Notes under the pieces: generated by a model | What the model was told of the DNA's origin: nothing | The model's database searches: none | The model's input: the letters and a program-made list of their open reading frames with translations, nothing else | In this document: piece by piece, positions 8,465-16,780 of the stretch | How positions within the stretch are numbered: the first letter of the stretch is position 1 | Layout: every line of letters begins with the position of its first letter | Source: CAIWHR01 sp963813415 | Lineage (GTDB): Bacteria; Pseudomonadota; Gammaproteobacteria; Burkholderiales; Casimicrobiaceae | Assembly (NCBI GenBank): GCA_963813415.1 | Contig: CAWEYW010000008.1 | Coordinates: forward strand, 124,001 to 188,000 | DNA: 64,000 bases | Direction: 5' to 3' | Made by a program: the position numbers and the translations under genes

Positions 8465-10130
8465 GCGCGCGCCGTCGGCGCGCAAAGGGCGGCGGCATTT
8501 CGCGCTCGGCATCCGCGCCCAGCTCCTGCTGGTGCTCACCGTGTTCCTGGTGCTGCCGTGGCTCGGGTATGAATACGTGCAGGAGCTCGAGCGGTTCCTG
8601 CGCGACGCGCACGAGAAATCCCTCGCCAACACCGCCGAAGCCGTCGCCACCGCCCTGCACGACCGCGCGCGGCTGTTCGAGCAGCCAGGCCTCGCGCTGG
8701 CGCCGCTCGCGAGTGCGCGCAGTGCCGACGACGCCGGCGAGACCGAATTGCCGTCGCGCAATACGGTCCCGGGAGGCACCTCGGCCGAGATCGCCCAGAT
8801 CCTGCACGGCCTCTCGCGCACCACTGCGCGCATCTGGGTCATCGATCGCAATCTCGACGTGCTCGCTCGCGCCGGATCGCTGCGCAAGCGGCCCGCATCA
8901 CCGCCTCCGCCGCCCGCGGGATGGCAGCGCGTGAGCGGATGGATCGAGGCGCACACCGTCGCGCCGCTGTATCGGCTGGCGTTGAAGCAGCCGACCGACG
9001 ATTTCGCGGAAGAGGCTGCAGGACGCACGCTGGCACAGGCGCGTGAAGTGGACGGCGCGCTTTCCGGCATCCTGACGATCGATCGGCGGCCGACCCCCGA
9101 CGGTCGCGCGACCATCGTCACGGCGGCCCATCCGATCTGGGTCGGCGATCAGGTGCGCGGCGCAGTGATCGTCGAGGAAACCGGCAACGCGGTGCTCGCC
9201 GAGCGCAACCACGCCTTCGAGCGCCTGTTCAACATCGTGATTGCCGCGCTCCTGATCGGCTCCGCCGCGGTGACGTTCTACGCGACCCGGCTTTCGGGCC
9301 GCATACGCGCGCTGCGCGATGACGCCGAGCGCGCCATCGACCCGCAGGGCCGCGTGCACGCGCACCTCGCCGGCGCCGACGCGGGGGACGAGATCGGCGA
9401 CCTGTCGCGCAGCTTTGCCAGCGTGCTCGAGCGGCTCGGCCAGTACGCCGCCTACCAGAAGAACATGGCGAGCCGGCTGTCGCACGAGCTGCGCACCCCG
9501 ATTGCGGTGGTGCGCTCCTCCCTCGAGAACCTGCAGGTGCAGGTGCGCGACGAAGCCGCGCGCGTTTACCTCGACCGCGCACAGGGCGGTCTCGCGCGCC
9601 TGACCGCGATCCTGACGCGCATGACGGAGGCGACCCGCCTCGAGCAGAGCCTGCACGAGGCGGAGCGCGAACGCATCGACCTCGTGGCGCTCGTCGGCGG
9701 CTGCGTGGAAGGTTATCGGGCGGCGTATCCCGGCCACGCCTTCCACGTCGAGCTGCCGGCGGCGCCATTGCCAGCGCTGATTGCGCCGGATCTCATCGCG
9801 CAGATGCTCGACAAGCTGATCGTCAATGCCACCGAATTCGCCACGCCGGGCTCACCGATCCATGTGCGCCTGGAGCGCGCCGGCGACCGCGCGCGGATCA
9901 TCGTGGGCAATTCCGGACCGCTGCTGCCCGAAGGCATGGAAGACCGGTTGTTCGAGTCCATGGTTTCCGTGCGTCCCGACGCGGGCAGCGATGTTCCGCA
10001 TCTCGGCCTCGGGCTGTACATCGTGCAGCTGATCGCCAAGTTCCACGGCGGGCGCGCCCGCGCCGAGAATCGGGCCGACGGCTCCGGCGTGGTGATCACC
10101 GTCGCGCTGCCGCGCGAGCTTGACGATTAG
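8454..10130 (+). CDS. pdsS: Sensor histidine kinase of the dedicated sortase system
   Basis: This encodes 558 residues and overlaps pdsR by 11 bases. A first transmembrane helix lies near residues 20-40, followed by a large periplasmic sensor region of about 45-255. A second helix near 258-278 (IVIAALLIGSAAVTFYATRL) leads into a HAMP-like linker. The phospho-acceptor His344 sits in RLSHELRTPIAVVRSSLENL. The ATPase domain has the N box (MLDKLIVNATEFA) and G box (GLGLYIVQLIAKFHGG). It should phosphorylate PdsR in response to an envelope signal. No PdsO-type OmpA-like gene follows, although one often accompanies this set. Confidence 0.9.
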   Translation: MTPERAPSARKGRRHFALGIRAQLLLVLTVFLVLPWLGYEYVQELERFLRDAHEKSLANTAEAVATALHDRARLFEQPGLALAPLASARSADDAGETELPSRNTVPGGTSAEIAQILHGLSRTTARIWVIDRNLDVLARAGSLRKRPASPPPPPAGWQRVSGWIEAHTVAPLYRLALKQPTDDFAEEAAGRTLAQAREVDGALSGILTIDRRPTPDGRATIVTAAHPIWVGDQVRGAVIVEETGNAVLAERNHAFERLFNIVIAALLIGSAAVTFYATRLSGRIRALRDDAERAIDPQGRVHAHLAGADAGDEIGDLSRSFASVLERLGQYAAYQKNMASRLSHELRTPIAVVRSSLENLQVQVRDEAARVYLDRAQGGLARLTAILTRMTEATRLEQSLHEAERERIDLVALVGGCVEGYRAAYPGHAFHVELPAAPLPALIAPDLIAQMLDKLIVNATEFATPGSPIHVRLERAGDRARIIVGNSGPLLPEGMEDRLFESMVSVRPDAGSDVPHLGLGLYIVQLIAKFHGGRARAENRADGSGVVITVALPRELDD

Positions 10131-10131
10131 C

Positions 10132-10176
10132 CCGCCGGCGCGGCAGCGCCGTCACGCGCGTGCCGTGTGCCGGCGG
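10132..10176 (+). other. GC-rich stem-loop after the sensor kinase gene
   Basis: CCGCCGGCGC at 10132-10141 pairs with GTGCCGGCGG at 10167-10176 (one mismatch), and inner GGCA/TGCC segments extend the stem. It begins two bases after the pdsS stop. A run of T residues does not follow, so it is not a textbook intrinsic terminator. It may stabilise the end of the transcript or help termination. Confidence 0.35.
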
Positions 10177-10271
10177 TGCAAATTAGGATCTGCACCGAGG
10201 CACCATCCCGGGTCGGCGATAATGGCGGCCCGTCGCGAGCACCGCGACCGTCTTGTCCCTGCCGATTCGCG

Positions 10272-10637
10272 ATGCCCGCCTTCAATTCCATGCTTGCCTC
10301 GCCCGCGCTGCTGTGCGTTCTCCTCCTCGCCGGGTCCAACGTCTTCATGACCATGGCCTGGTATGGCCATCTCAAGCACGTGCAGACGTGGCCGTGGTGG
10401 GGCGCCGCGCTCATCTCGTGGGGCATCGCACTCTTCGAATACCTCCTGCAGGTGCCGGCCAATCGCATCGGCTTCGGCACGTTTTCCCTTCCCCAGCTCA
10501 AGATCCTGCAGGAAGTGATCACGCTGTGCGTGTTCGTGCCCTTCGCGGTGTTCTACATGGGGCAGCCGCTCAAGCTGGATTTCCTCTGGGCCGGACTGTG
10601 CCTCGTCGGCGCGGTGTTCTTCATCTTTCGCACTTGA
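10272..10637 (+). CDS. DUF486 / DMT-like small membrane protein
   Basis: This encodes 121 residues with four hydrophobic segments: ALLCVLLLAGSNVFMTMAW, WWGAALISWGIALFEYLL, ITLCVFVPFAVFYMG and LDFLWAGLCLVGAVFFIF. The conserved text FEYLLQVPANRIG with SLPQLKILQEVITL matches the DUF486 family of four-helix proteins related to drug/metabolite transporters. I started it at the ATG at 10272 because the region upstream lacks membrane character. A GATAAT box about 50 bases upstream (near 10217) may be its -10 element. The following MFS gene starts 13 bases later on the same strand. The function of the family is unknown. Confidence 0.8.
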   Translation: MPAFNSMLASPALLCVLLLAGSNVFMTMAWYGHLKHVQTWPWWGAALISWGIALFEYLLQVPANRIGFGTFSLPQLKILQEVITLCVFVPFAVFYMGQPLKLDFLWAGLCLVGAVFFIFRT

Positions 10638-10650
10638 ACGCCCGCCGCTG

Positions 10651-11880
10651 ATGGATTTCGTGCGCGTGTACTCGCCGTTCGCGGCGGGCTATTTGCTCTC
10701 CTATGTGTTCCGCACGGTCAATGCGGTCATCTCGCCGGAGCTCTCGCACGAGCTGGCGCTCTCGCCGGCCGCGCTGGGACTTTTGACCAGCGCCTATTTC
10801 ATCGCCTTCGGCGCGATGCAGATTCCGGCCGGGATGCTGCTCGACCGCTTCGGGCCGCGGCGCGTCGAGCCCGTGTTTCTGCTGCTCGCCGGCACGGGAT
10901 CGCTCGCCTTCGGATTCGCGCACGGCGAGGCCGGACTCCTCGCGGCGCGCGCGCTGATCGGCGCCGGCGTGGCGACGTGCCTGATGGCGCCGCTGAAAGG
11001 CATATCCGCGTGGTATCCGGCGGAGCGTCATGCTTCGCTCGCCGGCTGGATGATGGTCGCCGGCGGCCTCGGTGCGCTGCTCGCTACGGCGCCGCTGGAG
11101 TTCGCGCTGCGGTTCACGCACTGGCGCACGATCTTCGTCGTCCTCGCGGCGATCACCTACGCCGTCGCGATCTGGATGTGGTGGCGCGTTCCGGACATGG
11201 CGAAGCCGAGGCAGGTCAGCAGCTGGCGTGCGCAGTGGCAGGGCGTGCGACTGGTGTTCGGGACCCCGCGGTTCTGGTGGCTTGCGCCGCTCGCTGCGCT
11301 AGCGATGGGTGCGTTCATGGCGATCCAGGGTCTCTGGTCGGTGCCGTGGATGATGGAGGTGCAGGGGTTCGACCGCGCGTCCGCCGCCCGGCATCTGCTG
11401 CTGATGAGCATCGTCACGCTCGGCGGGTACCTCTTCCTCGGCACGTTTTCGACGCGTCTCGCGCGCCGCGGTATCGAGGCGCGGCACCTGTTCGCGTGCG
11501 GCTTCGGGCTCAATATCGCTTCCCTGGCGGCGATCGTGCTGCAGGTACCCGGCAGCTATCTCTGGTGGGGCCTCTACGGACTCGGCGCGTCGGTCAACGT
11601 ACTGGGCTTCACCGTCCTCAGCCAGGGATTCGCGCGCGAGCTCACGGCGCGTGCCAACACCGCGCTCAACGTGCTGATGTTCTCCGGCAGCTTCGCGACC
11701 CAATGGGGCGTGGGCGTGATCGCCGACGCGAGCCGGCATGCGTTCGGGTTCGATACGTCGCGCGGGCTGCAGCTCGCGTTCACGGTCATCCTGGCGCTCG
11801 AAGCAATCACCTATGCGTGGTTCATCGCCGGATGGCGCCGTCACGCGCGCCATCCGGCGGCGGCACCCGTTTCCGCCTGA
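10651..11880 (+). CDS. MFS transporter
   Basis: This encodes 409 residues with about twelve hydrophobic helices. The loop between helices 2 and 3 carries the major-facilitator signature in GMLLDRFGPRRVEP. The N-terminal half also has SAYFIAFGAMQIPAG, the usual helix 2 composition of anion/solute symporters of this superfamily. It ends five bases before mpl, so it is probably co-transcribed with it, and it may follow the DUF486 gene in the same message. The substrate cannot be read from sequence. It is predicted to sit in the inner membrane. Confidence 0.85.
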   Translation: MDFVRVYSPFAAGYLLSYVFRTVNAVISPELSHELALSPAALGLLTSAYFIAFGAMQIPAGMLLDRFGPRRVEPVFLLLAGTGSLAFGFAHGEAGLLAARALIGAGVATCLMAPLKGISAWYPAERHASLAGWMMVAGGLGALLATAPLEFALRFTHWRTIFVVLAAITYAVAIWMWWRVPDMAKPRQVSSWRAQWQGVRLVFGTPRFWWLAPLAALAMGAFMAIQGLWSVPWMMEVQGFDRASAARHLLLMSIVTLGGYLFLGTFSTRLARRGIEARHLFACGFGLNIASLAAIVLQVPGSYLWWGLYGLGASVNVLGFTVLSQGFARELTARANTALNVLMFSGSFATQWGVGVIADASRHAFGFDTSRGLQLAFTVILALEAITYAWFIAGWRRHARHPAAAPVSA

Positions 11881-11885
11881 CCGAC

Positions 11886-13307
11886 ATGCACCTGCACATC
11901 CTCGGCATCTGCGGCACCTTCATGGGCGGCATCGCCGCCATCGCCAAGACAGCGGGCCACACGGTGTCCGGCTGCGATGCGAACGTGTATCCGCCGATGA
12001 GCACGCAGCTGGCGGCGCTGGGGATCGGCCTGACCGAGGGCTGGGATCCGGGGCAATTGCAGGCCGTCGCGCGCGACGCGGACATGTTCGTCATCGGCAA
12101 CGTGGTGTCGCGCGGCAATCCGCTGATGGAGGCAATCCTCGATGCGGGCCTGCCCTACGTTTCCGGACCGCAGTGGCTCTACGAGAACGTGCTGCGCGGC
12201 AGGTGGGTACTCGCCGTGGCGGGCACGCACGGCAAGACCACGACCGCCTCGATGCTCGCCCGGATCCTCGAGCATGCGGGCCTCGCCCCGGGCTTCCTCA
12301 TCGGCGGGGTGCCGGTCGACTTCGGCTGCTCGGCGCGCGGTCCCGGCGAGACGCCCTTCTTCGTGATCGAGGCCGACGAGTACGACACCGCATTCTTCGA
12401 CAAGCGCTCCAAGTTCGTTCACTACCGGCCGCGCACGGTGGTGCTCAACAATCTCGAATACGACCACGCCGACATCTTTCCCGATCTCGGGGCCATCGAG
12501 ACGCAGTTCCACCATCTCGTCCGCACGGTGCCGCGACAGGGGCGATTGATCGTGAATGGCAGCCAGCCGAGTCTCGCGCGGGTGCTCGCCCGAGGAACGT
12601 GGACCGAGGTCGAATCGTTTCGAGCCGCCGCGGACGATGACCTCCTCCGTGCACAGGTCGGCAAACCGGGCGCAGCCTGGTCGATCGGCGACGACGGCAC
12701 GATAAGGCTCGGCGATCGCGTGGAAGGCGTACTGCGCTTCGGCGAAGCCGGCCGGCACAATCAGCTCAATGCGCTGGCGGCTATCGCTGCCGCGCGCCAT
12801 GCCGGGGTTCCCGTGCGCGAGAGCCTGGCGGCGCTCGCCGCTTTCCGCGGCGTGAAACGACGCCTGGAACTGCGTGGCGTCGTGAATCGCATCACGGTGT
12901 ACGACGACTTTGCGCATCATCCGACTGCCATCGCCACCACGATCGATGGGCTGAGGCGCCGCGTGGGGAACGGCCGCGTCATCGCGGTACTCGAGCCGCG
13001 CTCCAACACGATGAAGCTCGGCGCGGTGAAGGACGCCCTGCCGGGCAGTCTTGCTGCCGCGGAGGCGGTGTTCTGCTACGCACACAACCTGGGCTGGGAC
13101 GTCGCCGCCGCGCTCTCGCCGCTCGGCGCGCGCGCGGCCGTGGTCGACGATCTCGACCACCTGGCCGACCTGGTCGTGGCGAGCGCGCGCCCGGGCGATC
13201 ACATCCTCGTGATGAGCAACGGCGGCTTCGGCGGCATTCACGACAAGCTGCTGCAACGCCTGCGCAATCAGGCCCCAGGCCAGCCACAGGCATCGCACGC
13301 GCCATGA
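11886..13307 (+). CDS. mpl: UDP-N-acetylmuramate:L-alanyl-gamma-D-glutamyl-meso-diaminopimelate ligase
   Basis: This encodes 473 residues. It attaches the recycled murein tripeptide to UDP-MurNAc in the cytoplasm, feeding peptidoglycan recycling. Mur-ligase features are the N-terminal Rossmann segment MHLHILGICGTFMGGIA, the P-loop GTHGKTTTASML near residues 116-127, the central EADEYDTAFFDKRSKF characteristic of Mpl rather than MurC, and a C-terminal domain with YDDFAHHPTAI. The length is normal for the family. The stop overlaps the start of the esterase gene by four bases. Confidence 0.95.
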   Translation: MHLHILGICGTFMGGIAAIAKTAGHTVSGCDANVYPPMSTQLAALGIGLTEGWDPGQLQAVARDADMFVIGNVVSRGNPLMEAILDAGLPYVSGPQWLYENVLRGRWVLAVAGTHGKTTTASMLARILEHAGLAPGFLIGGVPVDFGCSARGPGETPFFVIEADEYDTAFFDKRSKFVHYRPRTVVLNNLEYDHADIFPDLGAIETQFHHLVRTVPRQGRLIVNGSQPSLARVLARGTWTEVESFRAAADDDLLRAQVGKPGAAWSIGDDGTIRLGDRVEGVLRFGEAGRHNQLNALAAIAAARHAGVPVRESLAALAAFRGVKRRLELRGVVNRITVYDDFAHHPTAIATTIDGLRRRVGNGRVIAVLEPRSNTMKLGAVKDALPGSLAAAEAVFCYAHNLGWDVAAALSPLGARAAVVDDLDHLADLVVASARPGDHILVMSNGGFGGIHDKLLQRLRNQAPGQPQASHAP

Positions 13308-13888
13308 ATCCGGTGGTGCTGTACCTGCACGGGCTCAATTCCGCGCCGCAATCCGTCAAGGGCCAGCTCGTGGCTCGCGCCCTCGCGGCACTGCCGCGGC
13401 CGCCCCGGTTTCACATGCCGCAATTACCGGATCGCCCGCTGCAGGCGATTGCCATGGTTGCGCGCTGGATCGATGCCAACGTCGGGCGCGACGACGTCCT
13501 CACCCTCATCGGCAGCTCGCTGGGCGGCTTCTACGCAACGTGTCTCGCCGAGCGCTACGCCGCCCGCGCGGTGGCGATCAACCCGGCCATACGGCCGTAT
13601 GCGTCGCTCGAGAGCTTCCTCGGTGCGCAGCGAAACCTCTACACGGGCGAGAGCTACGAGCTCACCCGCGTCCACCTGGACGAAATGGCCGCGTTGCACG
13701 TTGCACGCATCACCCGGCCGGAGCGTTATCTCCTGCTCGTGCGAAGCGGCGACGAGCTGCTCGACTGGCGCGAGGCGGTCGCGTATTACCGCGGTGCATG
13801 GCAGTACGTGGGCGGTGGGGGCGATCACGGATGGGCGGATTTCGCCCCGATGCTCCCGACGGTGCTCCAGTTCGCGCATTGCGCCTGA
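13304..13888 (+). CDS. YqiA-like alpha/beta-hydrolase (esterase)
   Basis: This encodes 194 residues, with its start overlapping the mpl stop (ATGA). It is a short alpha/beta hydrolase. The oxyanion segment is VLYLHGLNSAPQSVKG, the nucleophile elbow is IGSSLGGFYA (G-x-S-x-G near residue 70), and the catalytic pair is supplied by the Asp of SGDELLDW and the His of DHGWADF. This matches the UPF0227/YqiA esterase family, which cleaves short acyl esters in vitro. Its physiological substrate is not established. Confidence 0.85.
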   Translation: MNPVVLYLHGLNSAPQSVKGQLVARALAALPRPPRFHMPQLPDRPLQAIAMVARWIDANVGRDDVLTLIGSSLGGFYATCLAERYAARAVAINPAIRPYASLESFLGAQRNLYTGESYELTRVHLDEMAALHVARITRPERYLLLVRSGDELLDWREAVAYYRGAWQYVGGGGDHGWADFAPMLPTVLQFAHCA

Positions 13889-13990
13889 CCCAGGTCAAAT
13901 TGCTGCGTTCGGATGCAGGATGCAGCGGCGTTCCACGTCGTGCTCGATTACAATGCGCGACCCCCGCTTTGCACCTGCTGCAAACTGCCG

Positions 13991-15235
13991 ATGTTCCGAG
14001 CCTCCCGCCATGCCGCGCTGCTGGCGCGCACGCTTTTTCTGCTCACCCTGACTCTCCTGCCCGGCCTGGCGCTCGCGCAGCGCATCTGTGTGGATCGCGA
14101 CGTGATCGTCTTCGGCGACCGTCCGGTGGGCTCGTCGACGATCGTCACCGTAACGGTCAGCAATTGCGGAACCGCGCCCTTCAGCTTCACCGACGTCAGC
14201 GTGCATCCATCCACCGGCCCGGCGTTCAGGGTCAGATCCGGATGCGTCACCGGCGCCGCGCTGCAGCCTGGCGAAGCATGCACGGCCGATGTGGAATTCG
14301 CGCCGACGATCGCCGGCCAGGAGTCCGGCGGATTGTGGCTGCGCAATACCACGATCACGCCGTCACAGCTGATCACGTTCTATGGCCGCGGCATGACGTC
14401 GGCCGCGGGAACGTCCACGCTCGCTTTCGCCCCGTCTCCACTGCAATTCGGGGATACGCCGCCGGGGTCGACGAGCGCGTCCATCCGGCTCGACCTGCAG
14501 AATCGCGGATCTGTCGCGATCACTCCGTCCGCGCTGGTGGTCAACGGCCCGGATGCGTACGACTTCAACGGGACGGGCGATTGCGCCGTGGGTCACGCGA
14601 TCCCCGCCGGCGGCTCGTGCCATCTCGACATGGTGTTCACACCGCAGGCGCTGGGCACCCGGGTCGCCAATCTGATCGTCGATGCGCCGCAGCTCGCGAG
14701 CCTCGCCATCCTCCAAATCACCGGGACCGGCGCGGTGGCGGTCGACGCGAATCCGGCCGTGGACATCGTGGAATTCCGCCACACGGAACTCGACCATTAC
14801 TTCCTCACGGCTGAACCTGCAGAGGTGGATTTCATCGACCGCGGGGGATTGGGTCCGGCCTGGGTGCGCACCGGCCGGCACCTGAGAGGCTGGCCTGCCG
14901 GCGCCGCGGCCCCGCAGGCAGAGGCGGTCGCGGCTTGCCGTTTCTTCGGCACGCCCGGCCTGGGTCCCGACTCGCACTTCTACACGGTGGACGCCGGGGA
15001 ATGCGCGGCCGTGAAGCAGGACCCGTACTGGACGTTCGAGGGTCTCGCCTTTCGCGTGCTGCCGCTCGTCGGCGGCGGCTGCGGCAGTGGCGCCGACGTC
15101 GTGCAGCGGCTATTCAAGCCGGCCGCGGACGTGACCGGCATTCGCCACCGGTACGTCATCAGCGGCGACGATGTGGCGGCGATGCTGGCCGCGGGCTGGG
15201 TGCTGGAAGGGCCGGTGTTCTGCTCCGTCAGGTAA
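13991..15235 (+). CDS. Secreted protein with choice-of-anchor-type repeats and a C-terminal DUF5648-like region
   Basis: This encodes 414 residues. I started at the ATG at 13991 because a clean signal peptide begins there (RTLFLLTLTLLPGLALAQ). Two immunoglobulin-like repeats follow at about 30-135 and 140-255, each with the pattern of choice-of-anchor D domains (FGDRPVGSSTIVTVTVSNCG; LQFGDTPPGSTSASIRLDLQ). From about 260 the text changes to VDIVEFRHTELDHYFLTAEP, PDSHFYTVDAGECAAVK and FEGLAFRV, typical of the Tyr/His-rich DUF5648-type repeat in betaproteobacterial exported proteins. The exported location is confident and the function unknown. The stop codon TAA lies in the first unit of the downstream heptamer repeat. 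Confidence 0.8.
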   Translation: MFRASRHAALLARTLFLLTLTLLPGLALAQRICVDRDVIVFGDRPVGSSTIVTVTVSNCGTAPFSFTDVSVHPSTGPAFRVRSGCVTGAALQPGEACTADVEFAPTIAGQESGGLWLRNTTITPSQLITFYGRGMTSAAGTSTLAFAPSPLQFGDTPPGSTSASIRLDLQNRGSVAITPSALVVNGPDAYDFNGTGDCAVGHAIPAGGSCHLDMVFTPQALGTRVANLIVDAPQLASLAILQITGTGAVAVDANPAVDIVEFRHTELDHYFLTAEPAEVDFIDRGGLGPAWVRTGRHLRGWPAGAAAPQAEAVAACRFFGTPGLGPDSHFYTVDAGECAAVKQDPYWTFEGLAFRVLPLVGGGCGSGADVVQRLFKPAADVTGIRHRYVISGDDVAAMLAAGWVLEGPVFCSVR

Positions 15236-15348
15236 CGGGTAACAGGTAACAGGTAACAGGTAACAGGTAACAGGTCAGGAACAGGTAATCAGGTATCAGG
15301 GATCAGGGATCAGGGATCAGGGATCAGGGATCAGAGGACAGGGACGAA
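15231..15348 (+). repeat. Tandem heptamer repeats (GTAACAG then GATCAGG)
   Basis: From about 15231 to 15270 a GTAACAG unit repeats five times with minor variants. After a degenerate stretch (GTCAGGAACAGGTAATCAGGTATCAG region), GATCAGG repeats about five times from 15294 to 15334. The second unit looks like a mutated derivative of the first. The tract begins inside the stop codon of the preceding gene. With no spacers and a seven-base unit it is a simple tandem array. Confidence 0.9.
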
Positions 15349-15572
15349 AATCCGAGTGGGGCGACCTGCCAGACAACGGGAATCAGAAATCTGCGGACAC
15401 GGAGCGGAAACAGAATCTCGTGCCGCGCGGATGAATCGATCGAAGGCATCGGGCAGTCCCGATATCAATCGAGGGGGTCGGACCGGTCCGGATGGGTTGT
15501 CGTCGAGCGGAGTACCATAGTGAAGACCTCGAACTACAGCTCGGTTCTTCGTCTCTGTCCTCTGATCCCTGA
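15324..15572. repeat. 25-nt inverted repeat enclosing about 200 bases (MITE-like)
   Basis: The left arm at 15324-15348 and the right arm at 15548-15572 are inverted copies, 24 of 25 bases matching. The right arm continues with another copy of CTCTGATCCCTGA. The enclosed 199 bases hold no convincing gene. The whole gene-free stretch between 15235 and the next start at 15590 is therefore repeat DNA. It may be a small non-autonomous element or an expanded palindrome. No transposase is visible. Confidence 0.6.
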
Positions 15573-15589
15573 CCTCTGATCCCTGAAAC

Positions 15590-16486
15590 GTGCCCTCGCT
15601 CGCCGGCAAACTCGTCGTCGCGATCTCCTCGCGGGCGTTGTTCGACCTCACCGAAAGCCACCGGATCTACACCGAGCTCGGTGTCGAGGCCTACCACCGT
15701 TACCAGATCGAGCACGAGGAGGAACTGCTGGAGCCGGGGCCGGCGTTTTCGCTCGCGCAAAAGCTGCTGCGCCTCAACCGGCCCGACAAGCAGTACGTCG
15801 AGGTGATCCTGCTCTCGCGCAACAGCGCCGATACCGGCCTGCGCGTGTTCAACGCGATCAAGCACTACGGGCTCGACATCTCCCGCGCCGCGTTCACCAA
15901 GGGGGAGCCGACGTCCCGCTACGTGCCGGCGTTCGGTGCGCATCTTTTCCTGTCCGCCGACACCGGCGACGTGCGGCGGGCGCTGGAGGACGGCTACGCC
16001 GCGGCGACGATCTTCCCCAGCATTTTCCGCAACGAGACCGACGAGCTGCGCATCGCCTTCGACGGTGACGCGGTGCTGTTCTCGGACGAGGCGGAGCGCG
16101 TCTATCAGGCCAACGGGCTCGCCGCGTTCGCGAAAAGCGAGACGGACGCCGCGCTGCGCCCGCTGTCCGGCGGTCCCTTCAAGGAATTCCTGGCCGGCCT
16201 GCATCGCATCCAGGCCGATTTTCCGCAGGACAAGAGTCCGATTCGCACGGCGCTCGTCACCGCCCGCAGTGCGCCGGCGCACGAGCGGGTCATACGCACG
16301 CTGCGCGCATGGAACATCCGCATCGATGAAGCGCTCTTCCTTGGCGGCCTCGACAAGGGCGAATTCCTGCGCGCGTTCGGCGCCGACATCTTCTTCGACG
16401 ACCAGCGCACGCACGTGGAATCCGCGATGAAGCACGTGGCCGCGGGCCACGTGCCGCACGGAATCGTCAACGAGCCTTCCGGCTGA
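15590..16486 (+). CDS. 5'-nucleotidase (cytosolic type I family)
   Basis: This encodes 298 residues from a GTG at 15590. No Shine-Dalgarno sequence precedes it, because the preceding bases are the repeat arm, but the family's conserved beginning KLVVAISSRALFDLTESHRIY fixes the start nearby. The protein matches the PF06189-type 5'-nucleotidase family, with VEVILLSRNSADTGLRVFNAIKHYGLDI and the closing LGGLDKGEFLRAFGADIFFDDQ that holds the acidic haloacid-dehalogenase-like residues. It is predicted to hydrolyse nucleoside 5'-monophosphates in the cytoplasm. It is a single gene. Confidence 0.88.
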   Translation: MPSLAGKLVVAISSRALFDLTESHRIYTELGVEAYHRYQIEHEEELLEPGPAFSLAQKLLRLNRPDKQYVEVILLSRNSADTGLRVFNAIKHYGLDISRAAFTKGEPTSRYVPAFGAHLFLSADTGDVRRALEDGYAAATIFPSIFRNETDELRIAFDGDAVLFSDEAERVYQANGLAAFAKSETDAALRPLSGGPFKEFLAGLHRIQADFPQDKSPIRTALVTARSAPAHERVIRTLRAWNIRIDEALFLGGLDKGEFLRAFGADIFFDDQRTHVESAMKHVAAGHVPHGIVNEPSG

Positions 16487-16780
16487 CCGGTCCGCGAGGG
16501 CAGGGTTGCCGCACCTGCCAGCGGCGCAGCATGCCGGCATCGAGGCGCTGAATGACGCGAGCGCTGCGCGACCCCTGATGCCGGGCGGCGGCCACCACGC
16601 CGATTCCAGAAAGCAGCCAGGGCAGGAGCGACGGCTCGTCGGTCATCATCAAGTCGGGTGGGTGCCGAGGCGGGATTGCCATTCAGCAATATCTGCGCCC
16701 CGGGCCCAGGGGCCATTGAATCAAGCGCTTAGCAGGATTGCGCCGCGACCGCTGTCAAGCGTTTCGACATCATTGCGCGA
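16487..16780. other. Intergenic stretch without a recognised gene
   Basis: These 294 bases lie between two convergent genes. A minus-strand reading at 16640-16560 gives a short hydrophobic segment (LLPWLLSGIGVVAAAR), but its frame has no other support. I see no terminator with a T-run, no tRNA and no repeat shared with other parts of the window. Confidence 0.5.

Noticed and set aside
10132..10176. Intrinsic terminator after pdsS
   Set aside because: The stem is strong, but it is followed by TGCAAATTAGG and not by a T-run. I list it only as a stem-loop.
15231..15340. CRISPR array
   Set aside because: The units are seven bases long and contiguous, with no spacers and no cas genes.
16467..16682. 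Minus-strand peptide with a hydrophobic segment resembling a PEP-CTERM anchor
   Set aside because: The P-E-P signature is absent and the frame has no conserved upstream domain. It overlaps the 3' end of the nucleotidase gene.
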